DNA from: JABJMC01 sp964459205 | GTDB taxonomy: Bacteria; Patescibacteriota; Gracilibacteria; UBA1369; UBA12473 | Assembly: GCA_964459205.1 (NCBI GenBank) | Contig: CAYWKJ010000016.1 | Location: 1-27,756 of the forward strand | Reading direction: 5' to 3' | DNA: 27,756 nt | Shown here: piece by piece, positions 7,187-15,685 of the stretch | Layout: the number at the start of each line of letters is the position of its first letter | Numbering within the stretch: the first letter of the stretch is position 1 | Made by a program: the position numbers and the translations under genes | The notes under the pieces: generated by a model | Told to the model about the DNA's origin: nothing | The model's input: only the letters and a program-made list of their open reading frames with translations | The model's database searches: none

Positions 7187-8824
7187 ATGAATGTTACTTG
7201 TCGTATAACTGGGAAATCGTTTGAGGTCACGGAATGGGAACAGCAATTATTAGATAGCATGGACATCCCCTACCCCACCTTGTGCATTGATGAGCGCCAT
7301 CGTCGGCGCTTATCGCATCGCAATGAACGGTCTATTTATCAGGATGAGTGCGATATGTGTGGTAAAGGAATGATTTCTGTTTATTCCCCGGAAAAGCCTT
7401 TTAAGGCCTATTGTCAGGATTGTTGGTGGAGTGATAAGTCTGATGCCACTAAGTATGCGCGTGATTTTGATTTTTCGCGTTCATTTTTTGAACAATTTAA
7501 AGAATTGCAGGCCGAGGTTCCACGTATTGCTCTTTTAAATACGCGCGCTCATAATAGTGAGTTTTGCAATATCACTACGGATAATAAGAACTGCTATTTG
7601 GTTTTTGGTGGTGACTTTAATGAGGACTCAATGTACAGCATTTTCAACTTTCATTCGCGAGATTTATCAGATGTGTATTGGTGTGAAGAGTGTGAGCTTA
7701 TTTATGACTGCATTAATTGTGAAAAATGCTACAACACCAAATATGCTCAAAACTGTAATGGCTGCCGTGATAGTTCTTTTTTGTTTGAATGTCGCAACTG
7801 CTCGGACTGTTTTGGTTGCGTTGGTTTGCGTGGCAAGAAATATTATATTTTTAACAAGCCCTATGATAAGGAAGCGTATGAAAAAAAACTGGCTTCTTTC
7901 CGGTTAGATACTTGGAATGGGGCTCAACATATGAAGGCTGAATTTAAAAAATTCCGGTTACAATTTCCACATCGTCATGCTTTTTTGATTAACTGCGAAA
8001 ACTCTACTGGCGAAAACGTAATTCATTCCAAAAATTGTACCAACTGTTTTGATGTGATTAATTGTGAGGATCTTAAAGATTGTCTGGTGGTTCCGGAGTG
8101 CAAAGATATTTTAAGTTGTGATCATGTTGGTTACAAAGCTGAGCGTTACTATGAATGCGTGGGATCTATAAAAGGGTTTAATTGTGCTTTTTGCACTTTT
8201 TCTTGGAGTGGTCATAATAATTATTACTCAGACATGGTGTGTAGTTGTCATGATATGTTTGGTTGTGTGCAGATGAAAAAACAAGAGTTTTGTATTTTTA
8301 ATAAACCCTATAAAAAAGAGGAGTATGAGGAGTTGCGGGCGCGCATTGTGGCGCATATGAAGGAAACTGGTGAATGGGGTGAATTTTTCCCGATGGACCT
8401 GTCGCCTTTTGCTTATAATGAGACTGTGGCGCAAGATTTGTTCCCACTGGATAAGGCCGGTTGTGCTGAACGTGGCCTTAAATGGAAAGATGAGGAAACG
8501 CGCGAAATTGGTAGTGGGCCCGAGATCCCAGATTCGATTCATGATGTGACCGACGAAATTTTAAGGGAAACTCTAGTTTGCGAAAAAACTGGTCGGATGT
8601 ATCGAATGGTGCCGCAGGAACTCAAATTTTACCGGCGCATGGGAGTGCCAGTGCCGAGATTTGCCCCGGAAACTCGTAATAATATGCGCATGGCCGAACG
8701 CTTACCGCGCCGTAGTTGGCCCCGAGCCTGCGATAAATGTGGGGAGGAAATGAGTTCGAGCTATTCCCCAAACCGCCCCGAGAAGGTCTATTGCGAGCAG
8801 TGCTATTTGAAGGAGGTTTATTAG
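7187..8824 (+). CDS. Cys-rich double zinc-ribbon protein of CPR type
   Basis: A 545-residue protein of a family common in CPR genomes, sometimes labelled "Caib/baif family" without functional support. Two matching zinc ribbons sit at its ends: C55-x2-C58 with C76-x2-C79, and C515-x2-C518 with C536-x2-C539, both with 17 residues between the pairs and a shared SYSP/VYSP core. Between them lies a Cys-dense region of short repeats (residues about 125-215 and 270-370) rich in NC, CxxC and CxxCxxC, likely a beta-helix-like metal-binding stack. Two copies of an FNKPY-x2-E-x-Y element (222-226 and 371-375) show internal duplication. No signal peptide is seen. The start ATG at 7187 has only a distant AAGGA, about 15 nt upstream. 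Function unknown; nucleic-acid or protein binding is a guess from the ribbons. Confidence 0.75.
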   Translation: MNVTCRITGKSFEVTEWEQQLLDSMDIPYPTLCIDERHRRRLSHRNERSIYQDECDMCGKGMISVYSPEKPFKAYCQDCWWSDKSDATKYARDFDFSRSFFEQFKELQAEVPRIALLNTRAHNSEFCNITTDNKNCYLVFGGDFNEDSMYSIFNFHSRDLSDVYWCEECELIYDCINCEKCYNTKYAQNCNGCRDSSFLFECRNCSDCFGCVGLRGKKYYIFNKPYDKEAYEKKLASFRLDTWNGAQHMKAEFKKFRLQFPHRHAFLINCENSTGENVIHSKNCTNCFDVINCEDLKDCLVVPECKDILSCDHVGYKAERYYECVGSIKGFNCAFCTFSWSGHNNYYSDMVCSCHDMFGCVQMKKQEFCIFNKPYKKEEYEELRARIVAHMKETGEWGEFFPMDLSPFAYNETVAQDLFPLDKAGCAERGLKWKDEETREIGSGPEIPDSIHDVTDEILRETLVCEKTGRMYRMVPQELKFYRRMGVPVPRFAPETRNNMRMAERLPRRSWPRACDKCGEEMSSSYSPNRPEKVYCEQCYLKEVY

Positions 8825-8876
8825 AAGTTTTTAGAATATGCTAAACTAGCGCAAGATTCTTTAACAAATTCAAAAA

Positions 8877-9872
8877 ATGTCTGAGGTAAAAATGTACCAT
8901 GATGAGGACGCGGATATAGCGGTACTCAATGGTAAAAAAATTGCAGTAATCGGTTATGGAGCCCAAGGAAAAGCTCAAGCCATGATGATGCATGAATCAG
9001 GTTTAGATGTTGTGGTTGGCGTGCGAGAAGACGGAGAATCGTGGACCGCCGTAGAAAGCGATGGTTTAGCGCGAGCTTCGATTGCGGAGGCGTCTAAACA
9101 AGCTGATATTATTCATATCTTAATCCCAGATGAATATCAAAAAGAAGTTTATTTAGCGGATATTGAACCTCATCTTGAGCCAGGTAAGGTGTTAAGTTTT
9201 TCACATGGGTTTTGTATTGTTTACGGACAAATTGTGGCCCCAGAGGGTGTTGGTGTAATTATGGTAGCTCCAAAATCTCCAGGGACCGAAGAATATAAGG
9301 TGTACAAGGAAGGATTTGGGGTTCCAGCCTTAATTGCGGTCGAAAAGGATACGGCCAATGGTGATACTCTACAAATTGCCTTAGCAATGGCCAAAGCAAT
9401 GCATTTTACCAAGGCTGGGGTTTTGGAATGCACTTTTAAACAAGAAACTTACGAAGATCTATTTGGAGAGCAGGCGGTTTTGTGTGGTGGCGTAACTGAG
9501 CTTATGAAAACTGGTTTCGAAGTTTTAATTGAAGCTGGCTACCCGCCTGAGCTGGCCTATTTTGAATGCTTGCACGAAATGAAACTGATTATTGATTTGG
9601 TTCAAGAAGGAGGTTTAGAGCGCATGTGGGAAATTGTATCTAACACGGCTGAGTATGGTGGACATACTCGCGGGAAACGCATTATTACTCCTGAGACTAA
9701 AGAAGCCATGCGTGAAATATTGCGCGAAGTTGAGGATGGGACATTTGCCAAAGAGTGGATTAAGGAACGCGAAGAAAACAATATGGCTGCACTCCCCGAA
9801 CTGCGCAAAAAAGAAGGGCAACATCCGATCGAAATTGTTGGGAAAAAGATTCGGGCTATGTTCCAGAGATAA
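8877..9872 (+). CDS. ilvC: Ketol-acid reductoisomerase, class I
   Basis: Catalyses Mg-dependent isomerisation and NAD(P)H reduction of acetolactate or acetohydroxybutyrate in valine/isoleucine synthesis. The 331 residues match the short class I enzyme. The Rossmann motif is GYGAQG (26-31). Catalytic residues are present: H110 in HGF, K133 in APKSPG, D194 and E198 in DLFGEQ, E230 and E234 in FECLHE, S255 in SNTAEYG. The cofactor loop R50-E51-D52-G53-E54-S55 is acidic where NADPH enzymes usually have RKGSxS, which points to NADH use (inference). HGFCIVYG differs from the usual HGFNIHYG. No other branched-chain synthesis gene is in the window, so the enzyme may use another 2-keto-3-hydroxy acid. 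Start ATG at 8877, 52 nt after the previous gene; the 3' end overlaps the convergent lipoprotein by 17 nt. Confidence 0.92.
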   Translation: MSEVKMYHDEDADIAVLNGKKIAVIGYGAQGKAQAMMMHESGLDVVVGVREDGESWTAVESDGLARASIAEASKQADIIHILIPDEYQKEVYLADIEPHLEPGKVLSFSHGFCIVYGQIVAPEGVGVIMVAPKSPGTEEYKVYKEGFGVPALIAVEKDTANGDTLQIALAMAKAMHFTKAGVLECTFKQETYEDLFGEQAVLCGGVTELMKTGFEVLIEAGYPPELAYFECLHEMKLIIDLVQEGGLERMWEIVSNTAEYGGHTRGKRIITPETKEAMREILREVEDGTFAKEWIKEREENNMAALPELRKKEGQHPIEIVGKKIRAMFQR

Positions 9873-10284
9873 CTCGTACGCAAATATCATCACCAGAATC
9901 CATGGCGCGAGTCACAAAGCAGGTTGGTTCAGTTGTAATAATAATTGGATTTTGAGCGGATTCTTCGGTGATGTCCTCCCCCTGCACCACAATATTATCT
10001 GGTTGGAAGGCTAATTTTACGCTGGTTTCATCAATGATTTTTTTAACAGTGAAAAGTTTTTCGTCATCCCAGCCACCTAACATATACGGAGCTTCAAACT
10101 CTTCACCTTTAGATACCGTAAATGTATAAATATCGATCTCTGGGATGTAATCTTCATAATTTGGCCCACTGTATTCAAAACTCCAACTTTCAACGGTAAT
10201 TTCGAGATTAATGGAATCTGGGCCAGAATTGCAACCAAATAGTAATAATATAATTAACAGGATAGGGGTGATGATTTTTTTCAT
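9856..10284 (-). CDS. Small predicted lipoprotein
   Basis: Encodes 142 residues from the ATG at 10284. A GTG/ATG further upstream would add 20 residues with no signal character, so 10284 is preferred because it gives a clean lipoprotein signal: MKK, a hydrophobic core (residues 4-16) and the lipobox LFGC with C18 as the lipidated residue. The mature part is a short acidic beta-rich domain (about 124 residues) with two Cys near the C-terminus (in PTCFVTR and DDICVRV) that could form a disulfide. No family recognised. It is convergent with and overlaps the end of ilvC, and is divergent from the transketolase operon with 112 nt between them. Confidence 0.7.
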   Translation of the reverse strand: MKKIITPILLIILLLFGCNSGPDSINLEITVESWSFEYSGPNYEDYIPEIDIYTFTVSKGEEFEAPYMLGGWDDEKLFTVKKIIDETSVKLAFQPDNIVVQGEDITEESAQNPIIITTEPTCFVTRAMDSGDDICVRVISGT

Positions 10285-10322
10285 AAAATCTATATTAAAT
10301 TGGTTTAATTCTAACATATTAT

Positions 10323-10351
10323 TTGACCCTGTAGATAAGAACATTTAAAAT
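10323..10351 (+). promoter_or_regulatory. Promoter of the transketolase operon
   Basis: TTGACC (10323-10328) and TAAAAT (10346-10351) are exactly 17 bases apart, both 5/6 matches to the sigma-70 consensus. Transcription would begin near 10358, about 39 nt before the ATG at 10397. No gene precedes it in this direction, so it probably drives the genes from 10397 to at least 16676. Confidence 0.6.
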
Positions 10352-10396
10352 GCCCGTGCTTGAGGAATCCTAGATTCAAAATATTAAACCTAATTC

Positions 10397-11257
10397 ATGA
10401 CATACCCAATCACTCTGACGCCTAAAGAGCGCCTTCAAAAGGCTGTTCAAATGCGCCGAGACATTGTTGAAATGGTGAATGCGGCTGGATCCGGTCACCC
10501 GGGCGGCTCGCTTTCCTCGGTTGAAATGTTGGTGATGCTCTATAATGAGTATTTAAAACATGATCCATCCAACCCCAAGTGGGAAGATCGTGACTACATG
10601 ATTTTCTGTAAATGCCATATCACGCCAGCGATTTATTCGATTTTGGCGCGATCGGGTTATTTTGACCCAAAAACTTTGCTGACTTTTAGAGAGCTTGGCA
10701 CTGATCTGCAAGGGCACCCGTCTCGTTTTCATCCGCTAGGGATGGAAATGTCTGGTGGTTCGCTTGGTCAAAATTTATCGATAGCGACTGGTGTTGCTCT
10801 GGGCTTAAAAACCCAAGGCAAACCTAATCGTGTCTGGGGATTATCTAGTGAGGGAGATTTACAAGAGGGACAAAGCTGGGAAGCAATTATGGCTGCCGCT
10901 CATTTTAAACTTGATAACCTTACTTTGCTTGTTGATTATAATAAATTACAGATTGATGGGCATGTTGAGGATGTGATGGGTGTCCACCCGTTAGACGAAA
11001 AATTTAAGAGCTTTAATTGGCATACTATTGTAGTGGAAGATGGCCATGATTTTGATCAAATCAAAACTGCGCTTGATCAAGCGTCTACCTTAGAGGGCCG
11101 ACCAAAAGTAATTATTGCGCATACTATAAAAGGTAAAGGCATTTCTTATATGGAAAATGTGGCGGGCTGGCACGGAAAAGCGCCGGATCGCGAACACTTG
11201 AGCCTAGCCCTTGATGAGCTTAAAAAACGAGAAGATTCTTTAACCCCTGCATCATGA
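10397..11257 (+). CDS. Transketolase, N-terminal subunit
   Basis: The thiamine-diphosphate-binding half of a split transketolase (286 residues), which moves two-carbon ketol units between sugar phosphates in the non-oxidative pentose phosphate pathway. Seen: GHPGG (33-37), conserved H74 in a CKCH setting instead of the usual SKGH, GSLGQNLSIATG (121-132), and the ThDP/Mg motif at 151-158. This motif reads SEGDLQEG, whereas most transketolases have GDGELQEG, so the Mg-binding Asp position appears to be Glu; N182 of the motif is present. The C-terminal IKGKGISYMEN is typical. Its stop overlaps the start of the C-terminal subunit by four bases (ATGA), so the two are translationally coupled. Split transketolases are common in archaea and CPR. 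Confidence 0.92.
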   Translation: MTYPITLTPKERLQKAVQMRRDIVEMVNAAGSGHPGGSLSSVEMLVMLYNEYLKHDPSNPKWEDRDYMIFCKCHITPAIYSILARSGYFDPKTLLTFRELGTDLQGHPSRFHPLGMEMSGGSLGQNLSIATGVALGLKTQGKPNRVWGLSSEGDLQEGQSWEAIMAAAHFKLDNLTLLVDYNKLQIDGHVEDVMGVHPLDEKFKSFNWHTIVVEDGHDFDQIKTALDQASTLEGRPKVIIAHTIKGKGISYMENVAGWHGKAPDREHLSLALDELKKREDSLTPAS

Positions 11258-12201
11258 ACAGAGAAGTAATGCTATCTAGGCAGGGTTGGGCAGACGCACT
11301 CAAGGAACTTGGCGAAAAAGATCCAAGTGTAGTTGTGCTAGACGCTGATCTTGCAAAATCTACCCTAACTTGTCAGTTTGGAGAAAAATTCCCAGACAGA
11401 TTTTTTGATGTGGGAATTGCGGAGCAAAACATGGTGAATGTGGCTGGTGGCTTATCTCTAACTGGGCTGACTCCATTTGTGGCAACTTACGGTGTTTTTC
11501 TTTCCGGAAGAGCTTGGGAACAGATTAGAACTAGTATTTGCTACGGTGAATTAAATGTTAAGTTTGGTGGTGCGCATGGTGGGATTTCAGTTGGACCGGA
11601 TGGGGCGACTCATCAGGCCTTGGAAGAAATTTCCCTGATGAGAGTATTGCCTAACATGACTGTAATTGTGCCAGCTGATTATTTTGAAACACGAAAAGCA
11701 GTACTGGCCGCGGCTAAAATTAAAGGTCCGGTTTATGTTCGTTTTGGACGCGAAAAAACGCCAGTAGTTACGAGTGAGAGCTCTCCTTTTGAGGTTGGTA
11801 AAGCCTATGTTTTGAAAGAAGGTTCTGACGTAACAATTGTGGCGTGTGGCCCAATGGTGGCTGAGGCTTTAGACGCCGCCGAAGAACTTCAAAAACAAGG
11901 GATCTCCGCTGAAGTTGTTAATCTTCACACTATTAAGCCGCTTGATGAAGAGACTATTTTGACTTCAGTTAAAAAAACCGGGGCCATTGTAACGGCTGAG
12001 GAGCATCAAATGGCAGGTGGCATGGGCTCAGCTGTCTTTGAAGTTTTAATGAAAAACCACCCTGTTCCAGGTGAACAAGTTGGCATTAATGATACGTTTG
12101 GCGAATCTGGAAAACCGCGTGAATTGATGGAAAAGTACGGCATTACCTCTAAAGAAATTATTGAAAAGGCCAAAATGGCTGTTTCTCGTAAAAATTCTTA
12201 A
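11254..12201 (+). CDS. Transketolase, C-terminal subunit
   Basis: The pyrimidine-binding and C-terminal domains of split transketolase (315 residues). The catalytic Glu that activates thiamine diphosphate is E57 in DVGIAEQNM. H108 in GGAHGG and H120 in GATHQ line the active site. GDGATH is here GPDGATHQ with the usual spacing, followed by RVLPNMTVIVPAD. The last third (from about residue 185, KEGSDVTIVACGPMV) is the transketolase C-terminal domain. It starts inside the stop of the N subunit (ATGA) and is followed after 27 nt by the aminotransferase. With only transketolase present here, the pathway partners (transaldolase, ribose-5-phosphate isomerase) must lie elsewhere. Confidence 0.93.
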   Translation: MNREVMLSRQGWADALKELGEKDPSVVVLDADLAKSTLTCQFGEKFPDRFFDVGIAEQNMVNVAGGLSLTGLTPFVATYGVFLSGRAWEQIRTSICYGELNVKFGGAHGGISVGPDGATHQALEEISLMRVLPNMTVIVPADYFETRKAVLAAAKIKGPVYVRFGREKTPVVTSESSPFEVGKAYVLKEGSDVTIVACGPMVAEALDAAEELQKQGISAEVVNLHTIKPLDEETILTSVKKTGAIVTAEEHQMAGGMGSAVFEVLMKNHPVPGEQVGINDTFGESGKPRELMEKYGITSKEIIEKAKMAVSRKNS

Positions 12202-12228
12202 TTTTATTAATCCTTAATTTTTTCATTC

Positions 12229-13416
12229 ATGAAACCCTTCTCTAAACGTATGCCCCACCTTGGCACAGAAAATGCTTTTGCTGTGATTACTAAGGCTAAG
12301 CAGTTTGAAAAAGAAAGTGGCGTAAATCTTGTTTACCTGCAAATTGGTGAACCTAATTTTGATACTCCTGAGAACATTAATGCGGCCGCTATCAAAGCCA
12401 TTGAAAATAACGAAACTCACTACACTCCTACTCCCGGGATTATGCCGCTTCGTGAGGCTATAGCTAAAGAAACCTCCAAGAATGCTTGCGTAGAATATGA
12501 GGCCACTGATGTGGTGGTTGTTTCCGGCGGGAAGCCGGTGATGTTTTATATGATGAATGCCCTAATTGATCCGGGAGATGAAGTTATTGTTCCAAACCCT
12601 TCTTATCCGATTTATGGTTCAGTAACTGAGTATTTAAGCGGAACAGTTGTGCCAATCCAACTTAAACAAGAGAATGATTTTAATTTTACAATCGAAGAAT
12701 TAGAGGCCAAAATCACGCCTAAGACTAAACTTATTATGGTTAACTCCCCCCAAAACCCAACTGGTGGGGTTTATACGCGTGAACTACTTGAAGGCATTGC
12801 CAAACTAGCAATTAAGCATGATTTATGGGTGCTTTCCGATGAAATTTACGATCGAATGGTGCATGATGGCGAGCATGTTTCAATTACTAGTTTTGAAGGC
12901 ATGCCAGAACGGACTGTGGTTTTGAATGGTTGTTCTAAGACCTATGCTATGACTGGTTACCGAATTGGTTGGGCGGTTTGTAAAGATCCGGAAATGACAA
13001 AATACCTGGAGCAATTGGCTTGTAATGATACTTCCTGTGTTAATACCATGACTCAGTTTGCGGCGATTGAGGCCTTAACTGGACCGCAAGATCAGGTTGA
13101 ATATATGCTATCTGAGTATAAAAAACGTCGTGATTTAATGGTAGAACTAGTGAATGATATTCCTGGTATGAGTTGCCACTCTCCAAAGGGTGCTTTCTAC
13201 TTAATGGTTAATGTTCGTGAGCTTCTAGATAAGTTTGGAATTACATCAGCGGAGCTTTGTGATCGCATTATGCGAGAAGCGCATGTTCTTATTTTGCCGG
13301 GGACTGTATTTGGTCATTTTGGTGAAGATTTGGTGCGACTGTCTTATGTTTCTAGTGAAGAACATATTCGTGATGGACTTGCGAAGATAAAAACGTATAT
13401 TGAGAGTGTTTATTAA
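12229..13416 (+). CDS. Class I/II aminotransferase (aspartate aminotransferase-like)
   Basis: PLP-dependent aminotransferase, 395 residues, fold type I. The PLP-binding lysine is K237 in SKTYAMTGYRIGW. Other active-site residues are in place: N176 in SPQNPTGG, D204 and Y207 in SDEIYD, and R370 in LVRLSY, which binds the substrate alpha-carboxylate. The family includes aspartate, alanine and serine/glyoxylate-active members. In this operon the following genes are a hydroxyacid dehydrogenase and a glycerate kinase, so converting serine to hydroxypyruvate is an attractive role (inference); aspartate use, linking to aspartase at 16749, is the alternative. Start ATG at 12229 with a U-rich leader and no Shine-Dalgarno sequence. 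Confidence 0.9.
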   Translation: MKPFSKRMPHLGTENAFAVITKAKQFEKESGVNLVYLQIGEPNFDTPENINAAAIKAIENNETHYTPTPGIMPLREAIAKETSKNACVEYEATDVVVVSGGKPVMFYMMNALIDPGDEVIVPNPSYPIYGSVTEYLSGTVVPIQLKQENDFNFTIEELEAKITPKTKLIMVNSPQNPTGGVYTRELLEGIAKLAIKHDLWVLSDEIYDRMVHDGEHVSITSFEGMPERTVVLNGCSKTYAMTGYRIGWAVCKDPEMTKYLEQLACNDTSCVNTMTQFAAIEALTGPQDQVEYMLSEYKKRRDLMVELVNDIPGMSCHSPKGAFYLMVNVRELLDKFGITSAELCDRIMREAHVLILPGTVFGHFGEDLVRLSYVSSEEHIRDGLAKIKTYIESVY

Positions 13417-13445
13417 ATCCTCCCTTTTAATTTTAAATTTTCCCC

Positions 13446-14414
13446 ATGAATATTTATGTCACGCGTCGAATCCCTGAAGAGGGTCTCGAGCTGCTAAAAG
13501 CTGCTTTTGGTGATGTTGAGGTTAATCCCGATGATCGGGTATTAACACGTGATGAATTACTTGAGGCTGTTAAGGGTCGTGATGGTGTTTTGTCTTTGCT
13601 TACCGATAATATGGATGCCGAAGTAATGGATGCGATTGGTCCGCAATGTAAGGTGATTTCTAACTATGCGGTTGGTTATAATAATATTGATGTTGAAGCT
13701 GCTTCGGATCGATCAATTATGGTGACTAATACTCCTGGTGTATTAACTGATGCTACGGCTGATTGCGCTATTGCACTTTTGTTTGCCACGGCGCGACGAG
13801 TTGTGGAGTCTGATGAATACATGCGAGCAGAAAAATTTGAAGGCTGGGCCCCGATGTTGCTTTTAGGAAAAGAGGTAACAGGGGCAACGCTGGGAATTTT
13901 GGGGGCTGGTCGCATTGGTGAAAACATGGCTAAGAAAATGGCTGGTTTTGACATGAAAATCCTTTATGCGGATCTTCACGCTAACGAAGAATTGGATTCC
14001 ATGGGGGCAACCCAGGTTGATTTAGAGACCCTATGTAAGGAGTGTGATTACATTTCGGTTAATGTGAATTTATCAGAAGCCACTCATCATCTAATTGGCG
14101 AAAAGGAGCTGGGCCTGATGAAACCAACGGCCACAGTAATTAATACGGCGCGTGGACCAGTAATTGATGAGGTAGCGCTAGTTACACACTTAAAGGCTAA
14201 CCCTGATTTTTACGCTGGTTTAGATGTTTTTGAGGATGAACCCGCGATGAAGCCAGGGCTTAAAGATTGTCATAATGCAGTTGTTATGCCTCACTTAGGT
14301 TCCGCGACTATTGAGGCCCGAACTAAGATGTCTACTATGGCCGCGCAAAATTTAATTGATGCCCTTACGAACAAAACTCCCCAATTCCTCGTAAACAAGG
14401 ATTCATTTGCTTAA
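13446..14414 (+). CDS. D-2-hydroxyacid dehydrogenase (glyoxylate/hydroxypyruvate reductase-like)
   Basis: NAD(P)H-dependent reductase of 322 residues, close in layout to GyaR-type glyoxylate/hydroxypyruvate reductases (N-terminus VTRRIPEEGLELL). The Rossmann motif is GAGRIG (153-158). D176 at the end of the following strand (ILYADLHA) favours NADH over NADPH. The catalytic triad is R236 (NTARGP), E265 (EDEP) and H283 (MPHLGSA). It would reduce hydroxypyruvate to D-glycerate, the substrate of the kinase encoded next. Its end overlaps the start of that gene by 8 nt, which supports joint expression in one pathway. Substrate choice is inferred from context. Confidence 0.9.
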   Translation: MNIYVTRRIPEEGLELLKAAFGDVEVNPDDRVLTRDELLEAVKGRDGVLSLLTDNMDAEVMDAIGPQCKVISNYAVGYNNIDVEAASDRSIMVTNTPGVLTDATADCAIALLFATARRVVESDEYMRAEKFEGWAPMLLLGKEVTGATLGILGAGRIGENMAKKMAGFDMKILYADLHANEELDSMGATQVDLETLCKECDYISVNVNLSEATHHLIGEKELGLMKPTATVINTARGPVIDEVALVTHLKANPDFYAGLDVFEDEPAMKPGLKDCHNAVVMPHLGSATIEARTKMSTMAAQNLIDALTNKTPQFLVNKDSFA

Positions 14415-15672
14415 GATCCGCGACAAAGAAACTCTTTTAAAGAACCTCGAGGGCGAGGAACTGTCAAAACGTGAGCAAATTTTGCAGATTGCAGAGCGTG
14501 TTTTGAATGAAATTAATCCGGAACGATTGGTGCGCGAGAAGTTGCGCGATTTTGATATATCGCAATACGAAAATATTTATGTGATTGGATCTGGGAAAGG
14601 GACGGCCGCCATGGCCGCAGCGGTCGAAGCCGTGTTGGGCGATCGAATTGCCGGTGGAGTTATTACTGTGCCAGAGGGAACTACGGCGAATTTGTCGCAA
14701 ATTAAGGTGATTCAGGCCACTCATCCCCTACCAAATGAGGCTGGGGTGCAAGGTTCGCGCCAAATTTTAGAATTAGCCGGCCGTGCTGGAGAACGTGATC
14801 TTGTGATTGCCTTAATTTCTGGTGGTGGCTCTGCTTTATTGCCGTTGCCGGTTGAAGGCGTCAGCTTAGAAGAAAAAATCGAAGTGACTTCCTTGTTACT
14901 AAAAAGTGGCGCCACAATCCAAGAAATGAACCGGGTTCGAAAACATTTATCACAAATTAAAGGAGGTTGGTTAGCCAAAGCAGTTTATCCAGCTAAATGT
15001 TTGCATTTGGTGATTTCAGATGTGCTTGGTGATGACCTCGGGACGATTGCCTCGGGACCACTGGCCCCAGATGAATCTACTTTTGCGGATGCAATGGCGG
15101 TTTTAGAGAAGTATGGAATTGAGGCTCCCAAAAGTGTTCAAGACTATTTGGAGGCAGCCGAAAAAGAGACTCCCAAACCTGGAGACGAGGTTTTTGAAAA
15201 GATAGAGACTACGATTTTGGCGAATCACGAGACGCCGGCAAAAGTTGTGTCTGAAATCGTGCCGGAGTGTGAGATTTTGACTACTAATTTGGATGGTGAG
15301 GCGCGGGAGCAGGCCTCCGAAATTTTGAAGCGTGTGACTGAGCCGGGCAAGTTGTATATCGCTACCGGGGAAACAACTGTAACTATTCGCGGCAATGGGA
15401 AAGGCGGACGGAATCAGGAATTTATGTTGGCTATGGCCCGTGAGGGCTTTGATGGCGTGGCGCTTTCAATTGGCACGGATGGCGTGGACGGAATCTGTCC
15501 AGAACCAACCGCAGGAGCCATAATTAGTGCGCGGACACTTTCGGCGGGCGTGGCGATCGACGAATATTTAGATAACAATGATTCCTATCATTTCTTTGAA
15601 AAAACTGGAGACTTGATTAAGACTGGGCCAAGTGGGACGAATTTGGGGGATTTGATTATGATTTGGGGGTAG
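14407..15672 (+). CDS. gckA: Glycerate 2-kinase, MOFRL/GckA type
   Basis: Phosphorylates D-glycerate with ATP to 2-phosphoglycerate, feeding glycolysis. 421 residues, typical for the type II family. The N-terminal DUF4147 domain shows GSGKGTAAMA, THPLPNEAG and ISGGGSALLPLP. The C-terminal MOFRL domain shows GNGKGGRNQEF, IGTDGVDG with PTAGA, and the closing TGPSGTNLGDLI. Start is TTG at 14407, overlapping the dehydrogenase stop by 8 nt; translation is probably coupled. Together with the aminotransferase and dehydrogenase it completes a serine-to-2-phosphoglycerate route. Confidence 0.92.
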   Translation: MLKIRDKETLLKNLEGEELSKREQILQIAERVLNEINPERLVREKLRDFDISQYENIYVIGSGKGTAAMAAAVEAVLGDRIAGGVITVPEGTTANLSQIKVIQATHPLPNEAGVQGSRQILELAGRAGERDLVIALISGGGSALLPLPVEGVSLEEKIEVTSLLLKSGATIQEMNRVRKHLSQIKGGWLAKAVYPAKCLHLVISDVLGDDLGTIASGPLAPDESTFADAMAVLEKYGIEAPKSVQDYLEAAEKETPKPGDEVFEKIETTILANHETPAKVVSEIVPECEILTTNLDGEAREQASEILKRVTEPGKLYIATGETTVTIRGNGKGGRNQEFMLAMAREGFDGVALSIGTDGVDGICPEPTAGAIISARTLSAGVAIDEYLDNNDSYHFFEKTGDLIKTGPSGTNLGDLIMIWG

Positions 15673-15685
15673 GTATACTAAAATC

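Noticed and set aside
7557..7907. A second Cys-rich plus-strand frame of 116 codons
   Set aside because: It lies wholly inside the zinc-ribbon gene in another frame and owes its Cys to the shifted reading.
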